64,000 nucleotides of DNA from Hassallia byssoidea VB512170 (GTDB taxonomy: Bacteria > Cyanobacteriota > Cyanobacteriia > Cyanobacteriales > Nostocaceae), in contig NZ_JTCM02000004.1 of NCBI RefSeq assembly GCF_000817785.2, forward strand, positions 62,001 through 126,000, given 5' to 3'. Numbering within the stretch: the stretch's first letter is position 1; every line of letters starts with the position of its first letter. Positions 35,115-43,775 of this stretch are shown here, piece after piece. Below the pieces are notes generated by a model, which ran no database searches, was not told the DNA's origin, and saw nothing but the letters and a program-made list of their open reading frames with translations. Both the position numbers and the translations under genes were made by a program.

Positions 35115-38100
35115 ATGCTCAGTGCGATTATTAAATGGGCGATCGCTCGTCGTTGGCTTGTCATTTTGGGTGCAATTGTCGTCACGTTTTGGATATTTCG
35201 GACAATCATCCAAATGCCTTTGGATGTCTTTCCCAGCTTTGCACCACCTCAAGTCGAAATTCAAACTGAAGCACCAGGACTCGCACCAGAAGAAATTGAA
35301 TCTCTGGTAACTTTACCAATTGAAAGTGCAATTAACGGTACTCCCGGAGTTACGGCAGTCAGGTCTTCAAGCGCATCAGGAATTTCCGTTGTCAAAATCA
35401 TTTTTAACTGGGGAAGCGATATTTATCAAGCTCGTCAACTGGTAACAGAGCGATTGCAACAAGCGCAAAGTAAGCTTCCCGAAAAAGTAGAAACACCGCA
35501 AATTTCCCCCATTAGTTCCCCCATTGGTACTGTACTGCAATATGCTTTCACAGTTGATGAGGAGGGGAGGAATTCCCAATCCAAAATCGACTTGATGGAA
35601 GTGCGGCGTATTGTTGATTGGCAAGTAACAAACCGCCTTTTGGCTGTCCCTGGTGTTAGTCAGGTAGTGGCGTATGGCGGTGATGTTCGTCAATATCAAG
35701 TGTTAGTTAATCCCGAAAAATTGAAAGCTTTTAATATTACCTTAGAACAAGTTGTAGAAGCAGCATCGGCTGCAAATGTCAATGCTCCTGGTGGCTATTT
35801 AATAACTAGCGATCGCGAAAAATTAATTCGAGGTATTGGGCGGATTGAATCTATCGAAGATTTACAACAATCAGTAATTACTGCCCGTAATAATACGCCT
35901 ATCAAAATATCCGATATTGCTGATATTCAAATTGGTGCAGCTATTAAACGGGGTGATGCAAGTTTTAACGGTCAAAAGGCAATTATTATCATGATTAATA
36001 AACAGCCTCAAGCGGATACCCCCACCGTTACCCGTGCCATAGAGGGGGCAATGAAAGAAATTCAAGCAGGCTTACCCAAAGAGATAAAAGTTACGCCTAC
36101 ATTTCGACAAAAAAACTATATTGATTCTTCGATTGAAAATGTTAGAGAAGCTTTAGTTGAAGGCAGTATTATTGTTGCGATTATTCTCATCCCGTTTTTG
36201 ATGAATTGGCGCAATTTAGTTATTTGTTTAACTGCTCTACCCTTATCTTTGCTGCTCGGAGTGTTGGCTTTGAATTGGTTGGGACAAGGCTTAAATACGA
36301 TGACTTTGGGAGGGTTAGCAGTAGCAATTGGTTCAGCGGTGGATGATGCGATCGTTGATGCTGAAAATGTCTATCGTAACCTGCGCGAAAATAAATATTC
36401 TCCTCAGCCGCGTCCAGTTTTAGATGTGGTATTTGAAGGTTGTCAAGAGGTGCGTGATTCGGTATTTGGAGCCACCGTAATTACAATAGTTGTCTTCTCT
36501 CCAGTTTTTGCTTTAAGTGGTGTAGAAGGTAGTATTTTTATTCCGATGGGGTTGGGATATCTAGTAGCGGTTCTCGCTTCGAGTGTGACAGCATTAACGG
36601 TGACTCCGGCTTTATGTGCAATTTTATTGCCTTACGGTAATTTGCCAGAAAGGGAACCTTGGGTAGCGAGATTTTTTAAGAAGCTTTATCAGCCTCTGTT
36701 AACATTTTCTCTGCGGCATTCTGTAATTATTTTAGTAGCAGCCACTGTTAGTTTGGTAGCAGCCACGGTGATTTTTCCTTCGTTTGGAAGAGTGTTTTTA
36801 CCAGAGTTTCAAGAACAAACTTTAGTCAATACATTAACACTTTATCCAGGTGTGTCACTTGAAGCGACGAATAGCGCAGGTTTTGCACTACAAGATGCAT
36901 TGAAAAATGATTCGAGATTTCCTTATGTGCAATTGCGTTCTGGACGGGCGCCTGGAGATGCAGACGCAGCACAAGTGAATTTGGGACATTTGGATATCGA
37001 GTTAAGCGATGAAGGATTGAAAAATAGAAAAGCGACTATCGAGAAGCTACGAGAAGAATTTGCTAAATTACCTGGGGTAGCACCGAATATTGGCGGTTTT
37101 ATCTCTCATCGGATGGATGAGGTGTTGTCTGGGGTGCGGAGTGCGATCGCTGTCAAAATTTTCGGTTCTGAATTAGAACAACTCCGCGCTATTGGGAATC
37201 AAGTAAATGAGGTGATGAAAACCGTTGATGGAATTGTCGATTTGCAACTTGAACCCCAAGTACCTATCGAACAGATTCAAATTAAGTTCAACCGCAGGGA
37301 TGCTTCAAGATATAATTTGACGGTAGGCAAACTTTCGGAAATTCTTGAAACTGCCCTTAATGGACGAGTAGTATCTCAAGTTTTAGAGAAGCAACAAACC
37401 TTTGATTTAGTTGTCTGGTTAAAGCCAGAAGCACGTCAAAATCTGGATACTATTCGCAATTTATTAGTTGATACCCCTGATGGCAATAAAATTCCTTTAG
37501 CACAAGTTGCCACAATTGAAAATGGCACGGGTCCAAATACAATTAATCGAGAAAATGTATCTCGTTTTATTGTAGTTTCTGCTAATGCTAGCGGCAGAGA
37601 TTTGCGCTCTATCGTCAATGAAATTCAAGATAAAGTTAAGCAGCAGGTGCAGATACCCGCAGGTTACTATATCCAGTATGCGGGTCAATTTGAAGCGCAA
37701 GAAAGAGCTACTCAGAATATCTTAATTACTAGTGCGATCGCATTTGTGGTGATTGCGGTAATCATGTATCTTTCAGTAAAATCTATTCCCTCTACTGCCA
37801 TGATTATGATTAACTTACCTTTAGCATTGGTGGGGGGTGTCTTTTCAGTAGCTTTGACTGGTGGCGTTATTTCTATCGCTTCTTTAGTTGGCTTTATTAC
37901 TTTATTTGGCGTTGCTACTCGTAATGGCTTGCTGTTGGTAGACAATTACAACACTAAGTTTGGCGAAGGGATGCCTATTAAAGAAGTCTTAATTAAAGGT
38001 TCAATGGAACGTCTGAATGCCATTTTAATGACAGCGTTTACCTCAGCTTTAGGATTAGCACCGCTGGTAGTTGACAGTGGTCCTGGTAAAGAAATTTTGC

Positions 38101-38279
38101 AACCACTTTCGATAGTAGTTTTGGGGGGATTATTCACTTCTACAGCTTTAACGTTAGTTGTTTTACCCGCATTGTATGCGAAGTTTAGTAGGTTCTTGTT
38201 GCCTAAGCGAGTGTCAGTTGTCAAGGATAATATAGCAGTCCTAAATCATTCTGAAAAGCTAGATACCCGACTTCTTTAA
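35115..38279 (+). CDS. RND efflux pump, heavy-metal type (CopA/CusA/CzcA-like)
   Basis: A 1054-residue inner-membrane pump with the duplicated RND plan (twelve spans, two large periplasmic loops). The opening LDVFPSFAPPQVEIQTEAPG and the TM4 region AIGSAVDDAIVDAENVYRNL, with its acidic residues used in proton coupling, mark the heavy-metal (HME) branch. The likely role is export of Cu(I) or another metal across the envelope, driven by the proton gradient. The gene begins 2 bp after the adaptor stop, so the two are translationally close-coupled. The cation specificity is inferred from the neighbouring CopM-like and CopRS-like genes. Confidence 0.92.
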   Translation: MLSAIIKWAIARRWLVILGAIVVTFWIFRTIIQMPLDVFPSFAPPQVEIQTEAPGLAPEEIESLVTLPIESAINGTPGVTAVRSSSASGISVVKIIFNWGSDIYQARQLVTERLQQAQSKLPEKVETPQISPISSPIGTVLQYAFTVDEEGRNSQSKIDLMEVRRIVDWQVTNRLLAVPGVSQVVAYGGDVRQYQVLVNPEKLKAFNITLEQVVEAASAANVNAPGGYLITSDREKLIRGIGRIESIEDLQQSVITARNNTPIKISDIADIQIGAAIKRGDASFNGQKAIIIMINKQPQADTPTVTRAIEGAMKEIQAGLPKEIKVTPTFRQKNYIDSSIENVREALVEGSIIVAIILIPFLMNWRNLVICLTALPLSLLLGVLALNWLGQGLNTMTLGGLAVAIGSAVDDAIVDAENVYRNLRENKYSPQPRPVLDVVFEGCQEVRDSVFGATVITIVVFSPVFALSGVEGSIFIPMGLGYLVAVLASSVTALTVTPALCAILLPYGNLPEREPWVARFFKKLYQPLLTFSLRHSVIILVAATVSLVAATVIFPSFGRVFLPEFQEQTLVNTLTLYPGVSLEATNSAGFALQDALKNDSRFPYVQLRSGRAPGDADAAQVNLGHLDIELSDEGLKNRKATIEKLREEFAKLPGVAPNIGGFISHRMDEVLSGVRSAIAVKIFGSELEQLRAIGNQVNEVMKTVDGIVDLQLEPQVPIEQIQIKFNRRDASRYNLTVGKLSEILETALNGRVVSQVLEKQQTFDLVVWLKPEARQNLDTIRNLLVDTPDGNKIPLAQVATIENGTGPNTINRENVSRFIVVSANASGRDLRSIVNEIQDKVKQQVQIPAGYYIQYAGQFEAQERATQNILITSAIAFVVIAVIMYLSVKSIPSTAMIMINLPLALVGGVFSVALTGGVISIASLVGFITLFGVATRNGLLLVDNYNTKFGEGMPIKEVLIKGSMERLNAILMTAFTSALGLAPLVVDSGPGKEILQPLSIVVLGGLFTSTALTLVVLPALYAKFSRFLLPKRVSVVKDNIAVLNHSEKLDTRLL

Positions 38280-38293
38280 TAAATCGGGTATCT
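38261..38293. terminator. Hairpin over the pump stop codon
   Basis: AGATACCCGA (38261-38270) pairs perfectly with TCGGGTATCT (38284-38293) around a 13-nt loop that contains the TAA. It is a member of a dispersed GAT(C/A)CCCGACTTCTT...TCGGGGATC element; another is at 49802-49834. It may end or stabilise the copBA transcript. Confidence 0.5.
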
Positions 38294-38304
38294 GGATGCG
38301 TAAA

Positions 38305-38321
38305 TTTCATCTTGATTTCAT
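38305..38321 (+). promoter_or_regulatory. CopR-like direct repeat, second copy
   Basis: TTTCAT-CTTGA-TTTCAT, identical to 33347-33363. Its end lies 107 bp before the ATG of the small lipoprotein gene, almost the same distance as for the adaptor gene. Confidence 0.6.
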
Positions 38322-38428
38322 CTGATTATGAGAAATTAGGTACAGCAGTGAACAATGCCCAAGCTTAACGAATAATATTTTATTCGCATCGGTCTACTTA
38401 TTAATTATTTAAAATTAGGAGTAAAGCA

Positions 38429-38908
38429 ATGATACCATTCAAATCAAAGTTAATTATTCTAGGTAGTGTCGGACTTTTTTTCTTGCAAGCTTGTAGTAAC
38501 GCAAATCAAGCAACTAATACAGAAAATAGTCCAACGACTTCTACCTCAACTACTCAATCTTCGGCTTCACCCATTGCGACAGGGGGACATGGTGAATCTC
38601 ATGGGGGACAAGTTGTAGAAACGGGAGCCTATCATTTAGAGTTTGTTCCGGAAAAAGAAGCTAACGGAACACATATGGATTTTTATTTACAAAAAGGAGA
38701 CAATCACGAAGCAATTCCTAACGCCAAAGTAACCGCTCAAGTTCAATTACCTGATGGAACTCAGAAAAGTTTCAATCTTAAATATGACACTGAAGGCAAA
38801 CATTATACAGCTTTGCTTCCTGTAAATGCCACTGGTCAATATCAAGTGAAAGTTACTTCTGATATTAACGGTCAAAAGGTAGACGGGCGTTTTAATTTTA
38901 ATAAATAA
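38429..38908 (+). CDS. Small lipoprotein with a FixH/YtkA-like beta domain (CopC position)
   Basis: A 159-residue protein with lipobox LQAC (Cys22), a Thr/Ser-rich linker and a His-rich GGHGESHGG segment, then an approximately 100-residue beta domain (YHLEFVPEKEANGTHMDFYLQ, VTAQVQLPDGTQKSFNLKYD) that resembles YtkA/FixH-type periplasmic domains. The ATG has AGGAG 8 nt upstream. It sits where Synechocystis has copC after copBA, but I cannot claim homology. It probably binds or hands on a metal ion in the periplasm. Confidence 0.75.
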   Translation: MIPFKSKLIILGSVGLFFLQACSNANQATNTENSPTTSTSTTQSSASPIATGGHGESHGGQVVETGAYHLEFVPEKEANGTHMDFYLQKGDNHEAIPNAKVTAQVQLPDGTQKSFNLKYDTEGKHYTALLPVNATGQYQVKVTSDINGQKVDGRFNFNK

Positions 38909-38928
38909 ATTGCCAGTGATGCACTTCT

Positions 38929-38967
38929 TGATGGAAGATTTATTATTAATAAATAAATCTTCCATCA
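38929..38967. terminator. Strong bidirectional hairpin
   Basis: A 16-bp perfect stem (TGATGGAAGATTTATT with its complement, 7-nt loop) lies 20 bp after the small lipoprotein stop codon and 124 bp before the response regulator start. It is not followed by a T-run on the plus strand, so it could be a processing site as well. Confidence 0.6.
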
Positions 38968-39091
38968 TGTAAAAAGACCAACTATTAGTAGTAATTCTAT
39001 CTACCGCTTATCGGTTAAAATAGTTGGCAGCGATGCAGAGATTCCCATAGGTGTTGCTGAGTTTCACACATATTAATTATGGGTAATTTTT

Positions 39092-39811
39092 ATGAGGGTG
39101 CTGTTAGTCGAAGATGAACCAGATTTAGGTGCTGCTATTAAGCGAACTCTGACGCAGCAAAAATATTTGGTAGACTGGGTTTTAGATGGTAATGAAGCAT
39201 GGGCATATTTAGATAATAGCTGGACGCAATATACCTTAGCTATTATCGATTGGATGCTTCCAGGATTGTCAGGGTTAGAGTTGTGCAAACGGTTACGCCA
39301 AAATAAAAATCCTTTACCTGTGTTAATGCTGACGGCAAAAGACACAATGGAAGATAAAGTTACTGGACTGGATGCAGGTGCTGATGATTATTTGGTGAAG
39401 CCATTTGGAATGGCGGAATTATTAGCGAGGTTGCGTGCTTTGCAAAGGCGATGTCTGATGACAAGCCGCTCCGCGTCTACGCCTAATTTTCAACCCCAAC
39501 AACTTTCTGTTGGCAACCTAATTCTAGATTACAGCAATAGTACGGTTAGTTACAATTTTCAGGGAGATAAACAGGTGATTCTCCTAACAAATAAAGAATT
39601 TCAATTATTAGAATACTTTATGAAGCACCCAAACCAAATTCTTACCACTGAACAAATTCGCTATCAGGTTTGGGAAGTAAGTTCAGAAGCCATTAGTAAT
39701 GTAGTGGCAGCGCAAATGCGTTTGCTGCGTCGCAAGTTAACTAATAGTGGTTGCGCGAACTTGATCGAAACTTTGCATGGTCTGGGATATCGTCTCAATC
39801 TCACGCCATGA
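39092..39811 (+). CDS. copR: OmpR-family response regulator (CopR/RppA-like)
   Basis: A 239-residue regulator. The receiver domain has the acidic pocket LVEDEPD (Asp7-Asp11), the phosphoacceptor Asp53 in IIDWMLPG and Lys103 in LVKPFG. The C-terminal winged helix (about 145-235) has NKEFQLLEYFMKHPN and VAAQMRLLRRKL. It overlaps the kinase gene by 4 bp. Synechocystis CopR is of this class; the sequence also matches the RppA family, so the symbol rests on the neighbouring copper genes. It would activate the copBA promoter, where two candidate binding repeats occur. Confidence 0.88.
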   Translation: MRVLLVEDEPDLGAAIKRTLTQQKYLVDWVLDGNEAWAYLDNSWTQYTLAIIDWMLPGLSGLELCKRLRQNKNPLPVLMLTAKDTMEDKVTGLDAGADDYLVKPFGMAELLARLRALQRRCLMTSRSASTPNFQPQQLSVGNLILDYSNSTVSYNFQGDKQVILLTNKEFQLLEYFMKHPNQILTTEQIRYQVWEVSSEAISNVVAAQMRLLRRKLTNSGCANLIETLHGLGYRLNLTP

Positions 39812-41193
39812 ATCAAAATAAACTATTTAATTTGACCCGGATTCGTTTAGCATTGTCATATGCAATGGTCATGGGTCTGATTTTAAGTTTGTGCGGATTT
39901 GGTGTCTATAAAGCAGTATCTCATGCCCATTGGGTAACATTAGACCAAGAAGTAGAATCTGTTGCAGGAACTTTACACGATAGTATTGAACTGAAGTTAA
40001 AGCAGCCTGGACGCTTAGAAACAGTCATACAAGAGCTTTTACCAAATATCTGCATAGTTGGAGACAAATGCATTCAAGAACAATCAAATCCCAAACGTCA
40101 TACTCTTAGTGCCATCAATCAAGGCTACTATTATGTGCGTTTTTTTGATAATTCCGGACGCTTGATTGCGATCGCAGGTTCTTATCCAGAAGGACTGTCT
40201 CCTGTTTTGAATAAAAAACTTTGGCAAACTCTCAAAGATAGCCAGGGCAAATCATACCACCAAATTTCTTTTGTACTGCATACCCAAGATAATCGCAATT
40301 GGGGATACATCCAAGTGGGGCGAAGTCTTGAAGACTTTAATAGTTATCTAGATGCGGTAAAATTGATTTTAGCATTGGGATTGCCATTAGCAATGGGTTT
40401 GGTTGCTGTTGCTAGTTGGTGGTTAGCAGGATTAGCGATGCAACCGATTTACCAATCTTACAGACAGATTCAACAGTTTACAGCGGATGCGGCACATGAA
40501 TTGCGAACACCTTTAGCAGCGACACAAGCAACGGTGGAATCAGCACTTTTAATGCCTTCTCTGGATGAAGCAGAGGTGCGGGATATTCTGCAAACTCTAC
40601 AGCGTCAGAATTTACGATTGATTACGCTGGTTTCAGATTTGCTGCTGTTGGCTCGTTTGGATAGACAACCGACACTACGACAGAAATGTTGCTTGAATGA
40701 AGTTGTCAGTGATTTAATTGAGGAATTTGCAGCGATGGCGTATACTGCTAAGGTGACGCTGACATCTTCTATACGAGTGGATGAACCTATCAATATTGTC
40801 AGCAATTATGACCAGCTTTATCGTTTAATTTCTAACTTAATTGTGAATGCAATTCAATATACACCAACTGGGGGGAAAGTTACTGTTATCTTAGATCGCA
40901 GTGAGAATTATGCTGTGATTCAAGTTGAAGATAGTGGTATTGGCATTGCACAACAAGAGATACCGCGAATATTCGATCGCTTTTACCGAGTGAATAGCGA
41001 TCGCTCGCGTAGCAGTGGTGGTTCTGGATTAGGTTTGGCGATCGCTTTCGCAATTGTTCAAGCAAACCAAGGCAACTTTAACGTACAAAGCGAATTAAAT
41101 AAAGGTAGCACTTTTACCGTTCAATTGCCCTTCGATGTCGCTCGACTTAACAGCATTCGTTCTCAATTTAAATCGTTGATAGGTAATGGGTAA
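39808..41193 (+). CDS. copS: Membrane sensor histidine kinase (CopS/RppB-like)
   Basis: A 461-residue kinase from the ATG at 39808-39810 (ATGA overlap with the regulator stop); an upstream in-frame ATG at 39751 would read through the regulator and is rejected. Membrane spans at about 15-35 and 185-209 enclose a periplasmic sensor with three Cys residues (CIVGDKC region). The H-box is AAHELRTPLA (His230). N, G1 and G2 boxes are NLIVNAIQY, VEDSGIGIA and SGLGLAIA. No PAS or HAMP domain is obvious. Copper or nickel sensing is inferred from context. Confidence 0.9.
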   Translation: MNQNKLFNLTRIRLALSYAMVMGLILSLCGFGVYKAVSHAHWVTLDQEVESVAGTLHDSIELKLKQPGRLETVIQELLPNICIVGDKCIQEQSNPKRHTLSAINQGYYYVRFFDNSGRLIAIAGSYPEGLSPVLNKKLWQTLKDSQGKSYHQISFVLHTQDNRNWGYIQVGRSLEDFNSYLDAVKLILALGLPLAMGLVAVASWWLAGLAMQPIYQSYRQIQQFTADAAHELRTPLAATQATVESALLMPSLDEAEVRDILQTLQRQNLRLITLVSDLLLLARLDRQPTLRQKCCLNEVVSDLIEEFAAMAYTAKVTLTSSIRVDEPINIVSNYDQLYRLISNLIVNAIQYTPTGGKVTVILDRSENYAVIQVEDSGIGIAQQEIPRIFDRFYRVNSDRSRSSGGSGLGLAIAFAIVQANQGNFNVQSELNKGSTFTVQLPFDVARLNSIRSQFKSLIGNG

Positions 41194-41240
41194 TGGGGAT
41201 TTTTAAAAGGGAAAAGGGAAAGGGGAAAAGCCCAATTACC

Positions 41241-41287
41241 AATTCGCAATTCGCAATTCGCAATTCGCAATTCGCAATTCGCAATTC
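41241..41287. repeat. Heptamer tandem repeat (AATTCGC)n
   Basis: Six perfect AATTCGC units plus AATTC lie between the kinase stop and the phosphate-binding-like gene. It is a typical heptanucleotide STRR of heterocystous cyanobacteria. Confidence 0.85.
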
Positions 41288-41302
41288 CCGTAGTTCTGGT
41301 TA

Positions 41303-43375
41303 TTAGCTTTTTGGTAATTGCTGCGGTTGTTGCTTCTGATCTATCGACATAGGTTTGAACGGCTTGAATGTCTTGATGTCCACGCAGGCAGTACCATCCA
41401 GCTTAGTTCTGAGTTCAGCGCTGAAAGTGACTAGCTGCTCGACAAGAACCTCACGGTCGCTTAAGCAACCTTTGATTACCATGAGTTCTCCCAGAGTCCA
41501 CTCGTAGAGATTTCTGTCTGAATTGTTCATGAGCGCAGTCAGTTCGTTCTTGGTTCTTATGAGTTGGTTGATATAAGTGTTGTCGATTTCCTGGCTAATA
41601 TTCTGGGTAATCACAGAGATATAATTTTGTATTTTTTCGTCATAAATGTTGTCGATTTGCTGGCTGATGTAGTGCTGAAGTTCAGCATTATTATTGACAA
41701 GCTTCTGGGTAATTACTTTGTTGAATGTCTCTCGGCTACCTATTGTGTTGATCAGTTCATCGACGTGCTGTATAACCAAACTCATAAAAGTCCGATTCCA
41801 ATCGTTGCGGAGGTTCTCAATTTTGTTGTTAGTTTCAGTACTGTTGGCAACTAAGTTCAGAATCTGGTTGTTCATTTCAGTGTTGCTGGTTACACTGTGC
41901 TGTAAGCGCTGGTCGATGTACTGCTTTAATTCCTCATTATTCTGAACAAGGTTGCGAGCAATCACTTGCATGTGATTGTGTATTTTTTGCTCAAAAATGT
42001 TGTCGATTTGCTGACTGATGTAGTGGTTAAGTTCAGCATTATTATTGACAAGCTTCTGAGTAATTACTCTGTTGAATGACTCTCGGCTAGCTATTGTGTT
42101 GATTACTTCATCTCCGTGCTGTGTAAGCAGACTCATAAAAGTCCGATTCCAATCGTTGCGGAGGTTCTCAATCTTTTTGTTAATTTCAGTACTGTTGGCA
42201 ACCAAGTTCTCAATCTTGTTGTTAATTTCAGTTCTTCTGCCTCGACGTTCCTTAAGTAACCACCAAAGTAATCCTAGTAAAGGAATGGAGGCTAGCAAGA
42301 GAAGCCACCACCAGGCAAATCCTTGCTCGGTTGCCTCACCAGTAGATGTAGGTACAAGCGCAATTTGACCATTAGGTGCAGGACTGGGAGAAGAACCAGT
42401 GGCTACTACTGACGTTCCTGAAGTTGAAGCACTCGTTATAGATTGACGCACTGCTTCAGCTTCCTGCTGTTTGGCAACTGCTAAAATTTCCTGTCCCGGT
42501 GCTGAAGTTGCAAAGCCCAGAAAGGCAAGCATTCCTGGAGTGGCAGTTTCCTTTCGATAGACATAGCCCCGAGGTTGGGAGTAGGGATAACGGGGGTCCG
42601 AGGGCATGGTTTTGTGCATGGGAATGACCCGGACATTCGGCAAGTTGAGTACTTGATCTGCGATCGCATAACTGATTCCATCCTTGCCGAGTGCCGGCAC
42701 AATGGTTGCAGTGTCGTCCTGGGACAGCGTGGTTGTGTTAGCTCCATTCTTAAACGGGGCTTTTTTGAAGATATCGTAGGTGCCTAGCGATCGCCGCGTG
42801 TCCCCCCACTCTGGATGGTCAATAAATCGAATCTTACCAGGAGCGCCTCCTACCTGTGACCAGTTAGTTATCTCGCCTCGAAACATCTTGGCGAACTGCT
42901 CGAAGGTGAGGTTTTTCTTAAATGGATTGTCAGAACCTACGATAATCGCGATCTTCTCCCGACTAACAGGAGTGGCAACGAGTCCCTGAGCCTTCTCCTG
43001 AGCGGTGAGTGGGCGTCCAACCGCTGCCATATTAATGTCACCTCGCAGCAGTGCTGCTAATGCTCCATCCGTTCCACCCGATGCTAGGTCAACTTTAGTG
43101 CCCGGAAACTTCTCTTCAAACCGTTTTCTCAATGCTTCGTTAATTACTCTCATGCTGCTGGAGCCATCCACTTTCACTGTTGTCCCACTCGGTAGTGATT
43201 TGGGAAGTGGGAAAGAGGGACTTGGACTGTTAGATTGGGCAACGACAGGAGAAAGTATCGATGGGAAAGATGCCACTAGCTTGGGAGTAGCTGTCAGACC
43301 TAGCACTACCACCGCAATCTGCACGAACGTTTTCTTAAAGCATTTTTTAGAGCGAAACATCTTAATTGACCTCAT
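41303..43375 (-). CDS. Membrane-anchored PstS-like protein with cytoplasmic Asn-rich repeats
   Basis: A 690-residue protein in four parts. A signal-like segment is at 14-47. A phosphate-binding-like (PBP type 2) domain is at 62-305, with VKVDGSSSMRVINEAL and HPEWGDTRRSLGTY. A Trp/Leu-rich span (352-374) followed by KERRGRR places the rest in the cytoplasm. Two long repeats (382-600) follow, then the domain 604-676 (LIRTKNELTALMNNSDRNLY start; Cys in VIKGCLSD and GTACVD). An ATG at 43360, with GAGG 9 nt upstream, may be the true start. No pstCAB genes are near. It shares repeats and C-terminus with the 1545-residue protein upstream; a sensor-to-scaffold role is inference. Confidence 0.8.
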   Translation of the reverse strand: MRSIKMFRSKKCFKKTFVQIAVVVLGLTATPKLVASFPSILSPVVAQSNSPSPSFPLPKSLPSGTTVKVDGSSSMRVINEALRKRFEEKFPGTKVDLASGGTDGALAALLRGDINMAAVGRPLTAQEKAQGLVATPVSREKIAIIVGSDNPFKKNLTFEQFAKMFRGEITNWSQVGGAPGKIRFIDHPEWGDTRRSLGTYDIFKKAPFKNGANTTTLSQDDTATIVPALGKDGISYAIADQVLNLPNVRVIPMHKTMPSDPRYPYSQPRGYVYRKETATPGMLAFLGFATSAPGQEILAVAKQQEAEAVRQSITSASTSGTSVVATGSSPSPAPNGQIALVPTSTGEATEQGFAWWWLLLLASIPLLGLLWWLLKERRGRRTEINNKIENLVANSTEINKKIENLRNDWNRTFMSLLTQHGDEVINTIASRESFNRVITQKLVNNNAELNHYISQQIDNIFEQKIHNHMQVIARNLVQNNEELKQYIDQRLQHSVTSNTEMNNQILNLVANSTETNNKIENLRNDWNRTFMSLVIQHVDELINTIGSRETFNKVITQKLVNNNAELQHYISQQIDNIYDEKIQNYISVITQNISQEIDNTYINQLIRTKNELTALMNNSDRNLYEWTLGELMVIKGCLSDREVLVEQLVTFSAELRTKLDGTACVDIKTFKPFKPMSIDQKQQPQQLPKS

Positions 43376-43775
43376 TCTTGGGATTAGTATGACGTTTCAT
43401 TAGTTTCATTTTTAAGTTCTCCTTTTTTAGTAAAGGACGGGCATTTTGCCCGTCCCACAATCAAATCATGTAATTCTCGTTATTAACCTCCTGGCTACTA
43501 CTGCGGTTGCACGGGTGACGGCGCTCCGCGCAGGGTGTAGGGTGCATGGGTGTAGGGTGAAGGGGGGAGACGGCGTTGGTTGGGGCTTCTAACCCCAACC
43601 AACGCAATCGCCCTTTAAGGGCGAGGCTTCTGACCAAGGCGGTTGTTGGGGCTATTTCTTCCCCCACACCCCACACCCCACACCCCGCCCCCTAGGGGCT
43701 TGGTGACAGTTTGATGTAGTTCTTGAAAGTGGCAATTACATTGCCTTGCTCGGACAAAGTGCAGTTATGAACCAA
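43376..43775. other. Repeat-rich spacer between the two repeat-domain genes
   Basis: No gene is visible. It contains heptamers GGGTGTA/GGGTGCA/GGGTGAA (43533-43561), a 13-bp-stem hairpin at 43573-43605 and three CCACACC heptamers (43664-43684). The promoter of the downstream minus-strand gene, if it has one, would lie here. Confidence 0.6.
43573..43605. repeat. Dispersed hairpin GCGTTGGTTGGGG...CCCCAACCAACGC
   Basis: Thirteen perfect base pairs enclose a 7-nt loop. It is of the dispersed cyanobacterial inverted-repeat type and could act as a transcription terminator for the 1545-residue protein gene, about 170 bp past its stop. Confidence 0.6.

Noticed and set aside
39751-39807. Upstream in-frame start for the histidine kinase
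   Set aside because: It would lie inside the response regulator gene in another frame; the ATG at 39808 overlaps its stop by 4 bp, the usual coupled arrangement.
41303-43375. Calling this gene pstS
   Set aside because: The binding domain is PstS-like but the membrane span, repeats and C-terminal domain are not, and no pstCAB genes are near.
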